A stretch of 17,659 bases of DNA from Tannerella sp. (GCA_031283785.1 JAITBC010000386.1:1-17659); one strand, 5' to 3'. Positions 9,430 to 16,823 are shown, counted from the stretch's first letter. The notes: generated from the sequence alone by a model not told the origin. A program made the numbers and translations.

Positions 9430-9483
9430 TATGTTATACAACACAAAAACCGCAAAAACGGACATTTTGTGTTGTATAACATA
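9430..9483. promoter_or_regulatory. Perfect inverted repeat, candidate AraR operator pair
   Basis: TATGTTATACAACACAAAA at 9430-9448 is repeated exactly in reverse complement at 9465-9483, with a 16-base spacer. Each 19-base arm contains its own pseudo-palindrome, TGTTATACAACA (9432-9443) and TGTTGTATAACA (9470-9481), whose centres are 38 bp apart. It lies 88 bases upstream of the symporter GTG and just downstream of the galK terminator-like hairpin, where the ara operon promoter should be. Two dimer sites for the AraR protein encoded in the operon is my inference. No exact TAnnTTTG box is seen nearby. The nearest candidate is TATTTTTA on the minus strand at 9389-9396, with a TTTG at 9421-9424 that is spaced rather far away. 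Confidence 0.65.
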
Positions 9484-9551
9484 ATAATCGGCTTTTTTTA
9501 AGCGGAGACGGATTATGATCCTATTAACGAAACGGGTGGGTAAAGAAAAGA

Positions 9552-9588
9552 ACGAAGCAATCGCCAACTGTCGAAGGGATTGCTTCGT
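9552..9588 (-). terminator. Hairpin behind galK, probable intrinsic terminator
   Basis: An 11-bp perfect stem (9552-9562 with 9578-9588, arm ACGAAGCAATC) encloses a 15-base loop. Read on the minus strand it is followed by TCTTTTCTTTA, a T-rich tail. It lies 76 bases past the galK stop and upstream of the ara operator candidate, so it would separate the gal and ara transcripts. Confidence 0.6.
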
Positions 9589-9664
9589 CGTTCCTCCTTG
9601 TCAATGGATGCAAAACCGACTTTTTCGACGCCCCTGCAGGATGGATTTCAGGCGAATCGTTATT

Positions 9665-10801
9665 TTAAGCCAGTCTTCGCGCTCCGTCGCTGATTACCAC
9701 ATCATAAACTTTCGGATAACGGCCGAATTTTTCTTTATAGCCTTCTTTTGCCTTTTTGATAAAATCGTCATAAAGTTCGTCTTTAACCAAGTTGATGGTA
9801 CATCCGCCGAAACCGCCCCCCATGACGCGCGACCCGGTAACGCCGTATGTTTTCGCAATTTCGTTGAGGTAGTCCAGTTCCACACAGCTGACTTCATATA
9901 ACTTACTCATTCCGTAGTGCGTTTCATACATTTTTTGTCCTGCGGTTTCGTAATCGTTGGCCTTAAGTGCTTCACAAACGTCAAGAACGCGCTGTATCTC
10001 TTCTATTACGTATTCCGAGCGCATGTAATCTTCGTCGCTAACCTTGCCTTTCACCGTCTGTAGTTGCTCTAACGAGGCGTCGCGCAAAAATTCAACGCCT
10101 AATTCTTTGGCGACGTTTTCGCATGATTGGCGGCGTTTGTTATAAGCCGACGAGGCCAGTTCGTGTTTTACCAAAGTGTCTAATAGCACCAATTTATAAC
10201 CTTTGGGATCGAACGGGTAGTATTCGTATTCCAGAGAACGGCAGTCGAGGCGGAGCAAACTTCCTTTTTTGCCGAAAACGGAAGCAAACTGATCCATAAT
10301 ACCACACATCACGCCGCAGTAATTATGCTCGGTAGCTTGCCCGATTTTAGCCAGTTCAAACGAATCTATGCCGAGGTTGAACATGTCGTTCAGCGCGAAA
10401 GCGTATGTGCTTTCCAGTGCTGCCGACGACGACATTCCGGCGCCCAGGGGGACATCGCCGGCGAACGCCGTGTTGAAACCGGCTATTTTACCTCCGCGTT
10501 TAATGATCTCGCGACATACGCCGAATATATATCGTGCCCAGCTTGTGCGTGGGGCGTCTTCTTCGTTCAGTCCGAATTCAACATAATCTTTCAAGTCGAT
10601 TGAATATGCGCGGACTTTGTTTGTGCCGTTCGTTTTCAATTCGGCAATCATTCCTTTATCGATAGCGCCGGGGAAGACAAATCCCCCGTTATAATCGGTA
10701 TGTTCTCCTATCAGGTTTATACGTCCGGGCGAAGCGTAAACCGATCCTGTGCTTCCGTCGAAATGCTTGATAAAACGGCTTCTTACGTGCTCTATATCCA
10801 T
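9665..10801 (-). CDS. galK: Galactokinase (GHMP kinase)
   Basis: 378 residues, normal for bacterial GalK. It is a cytosolic enzyme that phosphorylates alpha-D-galactose to galactose 1-phosphate, the entry step of the Leloir pathway. The galactokinase signature GRINLIGEHTDYNGG is at 26-40 (R27 is the catalytic arginine), the GHMP ATP loop PLGAGMSSSAALE is at 118-130, and the catalytic base D170 is in CGIMDQFAS. The third GHMP motif GSRVMGGGFGGC lies near the C-terminus. It is the last gene of galM - transporter - galK. galT and galE are not in this window and must be elsewhere if the pathway is complete. A strong hairpin sits just ahead of its start. Confidence 0.97.
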   Translation of the reverse strand: MDIEHVRSRFIKHFDGSTGSVYASPGRINLIGEHTDYNGGFVFPGAIDKGMIAELKTNGTNKVRAYSIDLKDYVEFGLNEEDAPRTSWARYIFGVCREIIKRGGKIAGFNTAFAGDVPLGAGMSSSAALESTYAFALNDMFNLGIDSFELAKIGQATEHNYCGVMCGIMDQFASVFGKKGSLLRLDCRSLEYEYYPFDPKGYKLVLLDTLVKHELASSAYNKRRQSCENVAKELGVEFLRDASLEQLQTVKGKVSDEDYMRSEYVIEEIQRVLDVCEALKANDYETAGQKMYETHYGMSKLYEVSCVELDYLNEIAKTYGVTGSRVMGGGFGGCTINLVKDELYDDFIKKAKEGYKEKFGRYPKVYDVVISDGARRLA

Positions 10802-10824
10802 AATTTATATTGTTTTATGAAATT

Positions 10825-10857
10825 CCGGCGTCTTGCGTTTATCGCGTAAGACGCCGG
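10825..10857 (-). other. Stable hairpin between the hexose transporter gene and galK
   Basis: Arms CCGGCGTCTTGCG (10825-10837) and CGTAAGACGCCGG (10845-10857) pair over 13 positions, all but one Watson-Crick. In the minus-strand transcript this becomes a 10-bp GC-rich stem, a two-base bulge, and a GCG/CGC tip around ATAAA. It lies after the transporter stop (10877) and 23 bases before the galK ATG. The bases after it (AATTTCATAAAAC) lack a solid T run, so it is more likely an RNA processing, stability or partial termination element than a full terminator. Confidence 0.6.
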
Positions 10858-10876
10858 GAAATAATTTGTTTACTAC

Positions 10877-12343
10877 TCAAACAGGGATGTCCTTATTGAC
10901 ATTCTTAAATCCAATCACTGCATAGAATAGCAGGTAAACGAGACCGATAAACAGCAGCCAGTAACTCGTCATAAACCCTGCTGTGTCGGCAATAAGGTTT
11001 TGTACGTAAGGAATAATACCTCCACCGACAACCAGCATCATGAAGATGCCCGACGCTTGTGCAACGTATTTGCCTAATCCTTCTACCGCCAGATTGAAGA
11101 TGCCGCCCCACATTACCGAGGTGCAGATTCCTACCAGTGCAAGGAGCAGGAATGTAATCGGGACTTTGACCATTCCTGCCGAGAGTGTTCCGCCGCTCGT
11201 GTCGAACGCCGGCATGGAGGCGGTAATGCTTACAGGCAAAAGAATCGCGGCGATCACTAAAAGGATGCCTGTACCGGATGCCACCGTCAGCATCGTTTTG
11301 CTGCTTACTTTCGATCCGATAGCAGCGCCTATCAACCGTCCGATGAGCATCAGCAGCCAGTAAAAACCGACTACGCCGCCGGCTATGCCGGTTGCAATTC
11401 CGAGACCGGGTTGTGTCTTGCCGTCGAGTATTTTCTGTGCACTTTCGTTGGTGTTCTTACTGACGATTTTGGATTCGTAGGATTTGTTGTTTGCATTTGC
11501 TTCATCCTCGACTTTGAGTTTGGCCAAATAGGTAGCATCCTCTTGTTGTTTCCGGTATTCGGTCACCTTTTCTTTAGCTCCTTCGGTAGTGAAGGAAGTC
11601 ATGTAGAGATTAGCGGTACCCATTACGCCTACTTCGACGCCGACGTATACGAATATAGCAATGGCGCCCAGTACAAAGTGGCGGAACGACCAGGGGCTGT
11701 ACTGCGATTTTTCATCTTTGGCTACCCTGTTGATAGTGGATTCCGGTTCGGGGATATTCACAAAGAAAAGAACAATACCCACTAAAGCAAAGATTCCCAG
11801 TGCAATGAACAATACGGGGTTAACATCGGGGATGGAAGCTTTGGCCACATTTCCGACCAAAAGACCTACCAGCAAAGGAACCAGCGTTCCCATCAGCGAG
11901 TTGAATGAGCCGCCGACCTGGATAAGCGTATTGCCTTTTTTGCCGCCGCCTCCCAGAGTGTTAAGCATCGGATTAACGACTGCATTGAGCATACACATTG
12001 AAAAACCGGCAACGAATGCACCCAGCAGGTAGATGTAAAAACTTCCCGCCACTCCCGATAAGAATTGGATGCCTACGCCAACGAACCCGACTGCGATGGC
12101 AATCAGCGCCGTTTTTTTGTAACCCACTTTTTGCAACAGCATACCGGAGGGTATTCCCATCACGGCATAGGCAAGAAAGTTCATAAAATTACCCAACATT
12201 CCCAACGCATTGGAAACGCCAAACTGGTTTTTCAGTACAATCCCCATCGGTGCGGCCAAATTAGTCACAAATGAGATCATGCCGAAGAGCAGGATCATCA
12301 TGATGATGGGTAAAAGATAGTTTTTGTCATGCTTGTTTGTCAT
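10877..12343 (-). CDS. MFS hexose transporter, FucP/GluP (glucose/galactose) family
   Basis: 488 residues with about 12 hydrophobic segments, in the inner membrane. The N-terminal half (FGMISFVTNLAAPMG, the NFLAYAVMGIPSGMLL segment, GFSMCMLNAVVNPMLN) and the TM8 region YWLLMLIGRLIGAAIGSK match the FucP / GluP sugar:H+ symporter family. Flanked by galM and galK, it most likely imports galactose and/or glucose. Odd feature: between predicted TM7 (ending near residue 250) and TM8 (near 322) lies a charged, Lys/Glu/Asn-rich insert of about 60 residues (about 252-312). By topology this loop faces the periplasm. The gene ends 75 bases before galK and starts 31 bases after the galM stop. L-fucose is an alternative substrate, less likely from the context. 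Confidence 0.9.
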   Translation of the reverse strand: MTNKHDKNYLLPIIMMILLFGMISFVTNLAAPMGIVLKNQFGVSNALGMLGNFMNFLAYAVMGIPSGMLLQKVGYKKTALIAIAVGFVGVGIQFLSGVAGSFYIYLLGAFVAGFSMCMLNAVVNPMLNTLGGGGKKGNTLIQVGGSFNSLMGTLVPLLVGLLVGNVAKASIPDVNPVLFIALGIFALVGIVLFFVNIPEPESTINRVAKDEKSQYSPWSFRHFVLGAIAIFVYVGVEVGVMGTANLYMTSFTTEGAKEKVTEYRKQQEDATYLAKLKVEDEANANNKSYESKIVSKNTNESAQKILDGKTQPGLGIATGIAGGVVGFYWLLMLIGRLIGAAIGSKVSSKTMLTVASGTGILLVIAAILLPVSITASMPAFDTSGGTLSAGMVKVPITFLLLALVGICTSVMWGGIFNLAVEGLGKYVAQASGIFMMLVVGGGIIPYVQNLIADTAGFMTSYWLLFIGLVYLLFYAVIGFKNVNKDIPV

Positions 12344-12374
12344 AGATTCTAATTATTAAGTTATTGATAATTTA

Positions 12375-13466
12375 TTATGGTTTTTTTTCAACTAAAAAAT
12401 CATATGCGGTCATACTTATAAACACTTCGCCGGGGCGGAGGACGACGGAGGGATATTCCGGTTTGTTCGGGCTGTCGGGGAAATGTTGCGTTTCCAGGCA
12501 TAATGCCGATCTTTTGGGATAGCGCTGTCCGTTTTTCCCGATCTGGTTGCCGGCCATCCAGTTCCCCGTATATAACTGTACACCCGGTTCCGTTGTATAT
12601 GTATCCATGATAATCCCCGTTTTGGGAGATATGCAACGGGCGCAAAAAGCCACTTTGAATCCTTCTTCTTTTTTATTTAATATAAATGTATGGTCGTATC
12701 CCTTGCCGAATTTGAGCGGCTCAAAATCGTCGTTTATACGTTCGCCGACGGCATGAAACTGACGAAAATCCATAGGCGTTCCTGCCACCTTTTCTTTGGG
12801 GCCGTATGGTATGGAAGTCTCGTCCGTCGGAAGGTAATAATCCGCATTGATCGTCAGCAAATGGTCGTCTATCGAAGGATCGCCGGCACCCGAAAGATTG
12901 AAGTACGAATGGTTGGTAAGATTCACTACGGTAGGTTTATCTGTTACTGCACGATAATATATCACCAGTGTATTATCTTCCGTCAGGCTATAGTTGATGG
13001 TCGTCTCTAACCGGCCGGGGAAGCCTTCTTCGCCGTCTTTGGAGATGTATTTCATTTCCAAAGCCTGTTCGTCGGCCTGTTCTATATCCCATACGACGGC
13101 ATTGAAGCCTTTGATTCCGCCATGCAGATTGTTTGGGCCGTTATTAAGGGCGAGCTTGTCGTACACAATGCCATCCAGCGTAAAAGCGCCTTTGGCGATC
13201 CTGTTCCCGTAACGTCCGCACACCCCACCGAAATAAGGCTCTTCGGAGTTTAGATAATCGTCGATTGATTGATGCCCCGCTACGACGTCGATCATTTTAC
13301 CGTTTTTATCCGGAACCATGATGGATACAATTTTAGCGCCATAATTCAAAATGGTTACTTCAGCACCTTTTTGGTTCACAAGTACGTGAAGGCCTGTTTC
13401 TTTTCCATCGATAACTTTTTGAAAGTCAGTCAAATAGAGTCCTGAAAGCGTTTTTTTATTTCCCAT
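12375..13466 (-). CDS. galM: Aldose 1-epimerase (galactose mutarotase)
   Basis: 363 residues. It interconverts alpha and beta anomers of galactose and related aldoses, feeding alpha-galactose to GalK. Catalytic residues known from L. lactis GalM are in place: substrate-binding R89 (YGNRIAKG), H115 (NNLHGG), H186 (NLTNHSYFNL), D258 (GYDHTF) and the base E325 (CLETQHFPD). There is no signal peptide, so it is cytosolic, unlike secreted mutarotases. The start is set at ATG 13466 (MGNKKTLSGLYL). The frame stays open up to 13589, but that extension would code through a 24-base palindrome and matches nothing in the family. It is the first gene of the gal operon. Confidence 0.95.
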   Translation of the reverse strand: MGNKKTLSGLYLTDFQKVIDGKETGLHVLVNQKGAEVTILNYGAKIVSIMVPDKNGKMIDVVAGHQSIDDYLNSEEPYFGGVCGRYGNRIAKGAFTLDGIVYDKLALNNGPNNLHGGIKGFNAVVWDIEQADEQALEMKYISKDGEEGFPGRLETTINYSLTEDNTLVIYYRAVTDKPTVVNLTNHSYFNLSGAGDPSIDDHLLTINADYYLPTDETSIPYGPKEKVAGTPMDFRQFHAVGERINDDFEPLKFGKGYDHTFILNKKEEGFKVAFCARCISPKTGIIMDTYTTEPGVQLYTGNWMAGNQIGKNGQRYPKRSALCLETQHFPDSPNKPEYPSVVLRPGEVFISMTAYDFLVEKKP

Positions 13467-13536
13467 AAACTGTTGTTTCTTGTCATTTCTAATGGAGTGT
13501 AAAATTAATACTATTATTTTATACGGTGTCATTAAA

Positions 13537-13560
13537 AAAAGATGTTTTAAAACATCTTTT
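13537..13560. promoter_or_regulatory. 24-base perfect palindrome upstream of galM
   Basis: Two 12-base halves, AAAAGATGTTTT and AAAACATCTTTT, meet with no spacer. The centre is 82 bp upstream of the galM ATG. A loopless palindrome of this length suits a dimeric repressor or activator site controlling the gal operon. The cognate protein is unknown. It does not resemble the AraR candidate site. Confidence 0.5.
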
Positions 13561-13616
13561 GTAATGTTTTTAGCGTAATTTTCTGACAATAAGACATGAG
13601 CAGATGCATTTTTTTT

Positions 13617-13624
13617 TATATTTG
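13617..13624 (+). promoter_or_regulatory. Candidate -7 box for the barrel protein gene
   Basis: TATATTTG is an exact TAnnTTTG match on the plus strand, 77 bases upstream of the GTG at 13702. No TTTG lies 19-21 bases upstream. Transcription would start at about the first base of the tandem 20-base repeats. Confidence 0.35.
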
Positions 13625-13630
13625 CATCTC

Positions 13631-13670
13631 TTTTTGTGTTGTTAATGACGTTTTTGTGTTATTAATGACG
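13631..13670 (+). repeat. Tandem pair of 20-base repeats in the galM / barrel intergenic region
   Basis: TTTTTGTGTTGTTAATGACG (13631-13650) is followed directly by TTTTTGTGTTATTAATGACG (13651-13670), with one difference (G/A at position 11). The core GTCATTAA also occurs once, inverted, at 13528-13535. The first unit shares the 11-mer TTTTGTGTTGT with the right arm of the ara inverted repeat. Head-to-tail sites about two helical turns apart suggest a regulator binding cooperatively on one DNA face; this is inference. Confidence 0.6.
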
Positions 13671-13701
13671 TTACGGTATAAAAAATAGAACATCAAAAAT
13701 A

Positions 13702-14952
13702 GTGGTTAATGTGAGAAGATTTATATGTTTTTTGTCTGCTGCCGTTTTGTTTTTTCCCGGCAGTAAGGATATGTATGCACAAATAGCGGAGTATTTGTAT
13801 ATGTCGGACTGCCGGGTAGATACGTTACGTAAAGGTCAATTATCGTTTGAAGCGGATAATCTCTCTTTTTTTAAGGATAACGAATTTAATTCGACGGTTC
13901 AGAAAGGTTATACGTTACCGGGATTTTGGTTGCATTTGAAAACTATTTATTATCCGTGTACGAACCTGAAACTGGAAACGGGTGTCCATTCCATCTGGTT
14001 TTGGGGGGCGACAAGGTATCCGGCGTTTGCATATCAGGGAATTTCAAGCTGGAGGGGGCGTGAAGATACGTATTATGTACATGTTTTGCCGTATTTCAGG
14101 GCGCACGTGGCGCTTTCCGGCTGTCTCGACGTCGTTCTGGGCAATATTTACGGCGGGTCGAACCATCGCCTGATAGAGCCGCTGTATAATCCGGAGTTGA
14201 ATCTGACGTCCGACCCCGAATCCGGTCTGCAGTTGCTTTACAATACGAAATGGCTGCACCTTGATATGTGGGTAAACTGGATGACATATATCTACAAGCT
14301 GGATACGAAGCAGGAGGTGTTCGCTGCGGGGACGACCGCCCGTTTTGACGCAAACCGTGAAGATGCGCCGTTACATGTTTATTCCCGGTTGCAGGGGCTG
14401 ACACAACATCGGGGAGGCGAGATCGACGTGACGAACGAAAATGTGCAAACAATCATGAACGGTGCGGCAGGTATCGGTTTTAAACGGAATATTAACCGGA
14501 AAATTCTTAAATATATAAATGCTGAATTTGACGTGACAGGCTACAGCTATGCGAAAGGACGGGGGGTATCCGTTCCGGGAAAAGGGAGCGGCTTTTATGC
14601 CGAACTGTCGGTTCGACTGCAGGATTTTAATATCAAGGCGTCATATTGGCGATGTAAAAATTTCGTAACAATACTCGGCAATCCTTTTTATGGATCGGCA
14701 TCGATAAAAAACGAAAATATGCTGTATGAAAAGCCGGAGATGCTTCATATCGGATGGGATTACCTGTATCCCGTGAAAATGGAAAAAGGTTTTTCTTTCG
14801 GCGTTATGGCAGAAGTGTATTATTATTTATCGGGCGGGATGTATTCGTCGGAAACGGGATTGCCGGCCTCCGATCCTTTCGGGCGGAACACGAATTTTTC
14901 CGCAGGCGTTTGTTTGCGGATTAATCCGTCATTTCTGCTGAAACAATATTGA
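13702..14952 (+). CDS. Secreted protein, probable outer-membrane beta-barrel of unknown function
   Basis: 416 residues from GTG 13702; a second in-frame GTG at 13711 gives a slightly shorter signal peptide and is equally plausible. Residues 4-27 look like a signal peptide (VRRFICFLSAAVLFF, then MYAQ). The rest has many short alternating aromatic/hydrophobic strands rich in W, Y and G, such as KLETGVHSIWFWGATRYP, YYVHVLPYFRAHVAL, LLYNTKWLHLDMWVNW and FSAGVCLRINPSF. It ends in a C-terminal tyrosine (LLKQY), as outer-membrane barrels often end in an aromatic residue. There is no lipobox or long transmembrane helix. I do not recognise a characterised family. It is divergent from galM across a repeat-rich intergenic region, which hints at co-regulation with sugar use, for example as a porin, but this is unproven. 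Confidence 0.8.
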   Translation: MVNVRRFICFLSAAVLFFPGSKDMYAQIAEYLYMSDCRVDTLRKGQLSFEADNLSFFKDNEFNSTVQKGYTLPGFWLHLKTIYYPCTNLKLETGVHSIWFWGATRYPAFAYQGISSWRGREDTYYVHVLPYFRAHVALSGCLDVVLGNIYGGSNHRLIEPLYNPELNLTSDPESGLQLLYNTKWLHLDMWVNWMTYIYKLDTKQEVFAAGTTARFDANREDAPLHVYSRLQGLTQHRGGEIDVTNENVQTIMNGAAGIGFKRNINRKILKYINAEFDVTGYSYAKGRGVSVPGKGSGFYAELSVRLQDFNIKASYWRCKNFVTILGNPFYGSASIKNENMLYEKPEMLHIGWDYLYPVKMEKGFSFGVMAEVYYYLSGGMYSSETGLPASDPFGRNTNFSAGVCLRINPSFLLKQY

Positions 14953-14966
14953 AGCATTATACTGTC

Positions 14967-16793
14967 TTATGTCTGTTCCGGCAATTCGCCGCATGGTTCG
15001 GACTGTCTTCTTAAAATCTTTGCGGATGATAACATATTGTTCATTTTACGAAGGAAAACGTCCAGGTCGTCATTGTTGTTTAATTCGAATTTTTTCTTTA
15101 ACCGGTATCTCGCCATGTGTACGGAAGACTGTTCGATAGAAAAACATTCGGACACGTCTCCGATTTCCATGCCGATAGCAAAACATATACAGTATTTTAA
15201 ATAGGAGACGGAGAGATTCCCGTTATATGCTTTTTTAAGTTCGGGAATATACTGTTCATCAAGGCGGCATAGCGATTTCAGATAGTCTTTTTTGTCGGAT
15301 AATTTTTTCTGTATCAGTCTTTTAATGTCTTCTATTATAAGTTTGTTCTGCGGTTCTTCCGTTTTTATATATTCCTGTTTCTTATCGTTTATGCGCTCAT
15401 ATTCGTTTATTTTCTGTGTATAAGCTTCTATTTGCCGGTCAAGGAGTTCTTTGTCTCTTAAGAGTTGTTCCATCGCATTGTTTTTACCTTCGAGTTCCAC
15501 CTCTTTCAGCCGGTAGTCCGATAATACTTCATATTTTTCCAGTTGTGCTTTAACGGCCTGTTCTTCTTTGATTTTGAGATTGAGTTCCGCTTCTTCTTTT
15601 TCCGCCCTGATCAACGCGGAGCGGCGTTTTATGATGTTTTTTGCGGTATAGAACCACAGGCAAAGCAGCGCAATAGTTATGACAAGCAGGAGGGCAATAA
15701 GTATTAACATGCTTATGGACTTTATCTGGTTGGCGTTGATGACCTTTAGCTGTTTGATTTTATATTCTTCTTTTTCCGTGTTGTATAAATATCCGAGTTC
15801 GCGCGATTCTATGTCGCGTATCTTCAGTTTAAGGTCGTTTTTGATCCGGTTATATTTAAGCGCTTCTTTATATTCGTTCTTTGAAAATAGAATCCGGCTG
15901 TGAAGGTCGGCATAGGCCGCTTCATCGGAGTAGAGCGTTTCCGGAGGGTACATGGCGTCTCTTTCTTTTATCTGTTGTGACAAACAGCTTTCGGCCTCGA
16001 TAATTTGCTTTTCCGCTTCGTTGTATTTTTTTTGTTCAAAAAGGGAGACGGCTTTCGTATATTTTATCCGGCTCATTATGTACGAATCGTCGGTATATCC
16101 GATTGATTCGGCTTTTTTAATGCAATCGTTTATGTAATTCCAGTCGGGATCACGTTTTAATGAGTGATATTCTGCGAGCAGCAGATATGACTTGAGGATA
16201 TCATAATCCAGTTTGGCGGGTAAAATTTTTTCGTTTGAGTAAAAAAGATTGATACGTTTCTTTTCGTGAGAAATAGCCGAATCAAGCATTGTTTCCCGAC
16301 TCGTCGCGTCAAACCGCGTTTTATAGTAGTCCGATTTCATCGTACTTAGCGTAAAGTCGATGAAAGGCGAATATTCTTTTTGTAATATGTTTTCTACTTT
16401 CCCGATGAGTCTTTTTGCAAGGACGGTATCCGGCTGGTTTGCCGTATAAACGGCTATATTATATATGTAAGGGCTTATAGCATACACATCCTTGTCGACC
16501 TGTTCGTAATAACCGATGGCTTTTTCGAAATGTTTATATCCTTCTTTTTTGCCGTAAGGCACATTTATCGCCTGCGTTCCCGTTGTGTAGTGGTAATTGG
16601 CCAGATACAGCGGCCGCGAACCGTCTTCCGTATATATGCCGCCCGAATCTGCCGGTGAGTTTTTTGGTCTATCGGCAATCACCGAAAAATGGCCGGCCGC
16701 CGTATTCGGGGACACAGCGGCGGCGTTTTCCGGGGAATATGGAAAAATACAGGAAAACATAAATGTTATCATAAGTATTTTTTTGTTGTTCAT
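14967..16793 (-). CDS. Membrane-spanning regulator: signal peptide, TPR-like sensor, TM helix, coiled coil, C-terminal HTH
   Basis: 608 residues from ATG 16793 (a TTG two codons upstream is less likely). Residues about 1-25 are a signal peptide, and about 60-340 are helical with TPR-like pairs (for example KAVSLFEQKKYNEAEKQIIEAE). One transmembrane helix lies near 359-382 (SISMLILIALLLVITIALLC). A long charged coiled coil covers about 390-500, and a C-terminal region (about 525-585, LKYCICFAIGMEIGDVSECF then SSVHMARYRLKKKF) reads as a LuxR-like helix-turn-helix. This is the layout of Bacteroidetes one-component regulators that sense in the periplasm and bind DNA in the cytoplasm. A good promoter lies upstream. 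Its divergent neighbour is a fimbrillin-like gene, a likely target. It converges with the barrel gene with 14 bases between stops. The signal is unknown. Confidence 0.85.
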   Translation of the reverse strand: MNNKKILMITFMFSCIFPYSPENAAAVSPNTAAGHFSVIADRPKNSPADSGGIYTEDGSRPLYLANYHYTTGTQAINVPYGKKEGYKHFEKAIGYYEQVDKDVYAISPYIYNIAVYTANQPDTVLAKRLIGKVENILQKEYSPFIDFTLSTMKSDYYKTRFDATSRETMLDSAISHEKKRINLFYSNEKILPAKLDYDILKSYLLLAEYHSLKRDPDWNYINDCIKKAESIGYTDDSYIMSRIKYTKAVSLFEQKKYNEAEKQIIEAESCLSQQIKERDAMYPPETLYSDEAAYADLHSRILFSKNEYKEALKYNRIKNDLKLKIRDIESRELGYLYNTEKEEYKIKQLKVINANQIKSISMLILIALLLVITIALLCLWFYTAKNIIKRRSALIRAEKEEAELNLKIKEEQAVKAQLEKYEVLSDYRLKEVELEGKNNAMEQLLRDKELLDRQIEAYTQKINEYERINDKKQEYIKTEEPQNKLIIEDIKRLIQKKLSDKKDYLKSLCRLDEQYIPELKKAYNGNLSVSYLKYCICFAIGMEIGDVSECFSIEQSSVHMARYRLKKKFELNNNDDLDVFLRKMNNMLSSAKILRRQSEPCGELPEQT

Positions 16794-16823
16794 TTGCAAT
16801 ATTGGTTACGTTTGTTGGTTGGA

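Noticed and set aside
9343..9567. N-terminal extension of the symporter frame
   Set aside because: It starts at TTG, reads through the inverted repeat and part of a terminator-like hairpin, and adds sequence not seen in SGLT homologues.
11411..11785. 124-codon plus-strand open frame within the hexose transporter gene
   Set aside because: It is antisense to transmembrane-coding sequence, which commonly gives hydrophobic shadow frames. There is no promoter or start context to support it.
13537..13560. Palindrome read as a transcription terminator for an upstream gene
   Set aside because: It has no loop, no GC-rich stem, and lies between divergent gene starts where no transcript needs to end.
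13467..13589. N-terminal extension of the galM frame
   Set aside because: It would encode across a 24-base palindrome, matches no GalM family N-terminus, and a good ATG exists at 13466.
13631..13670. Possible CRISPR-like repeats
   Set aside because: Only two copies, directly adjacent with no spacers and no cas genes nearby.
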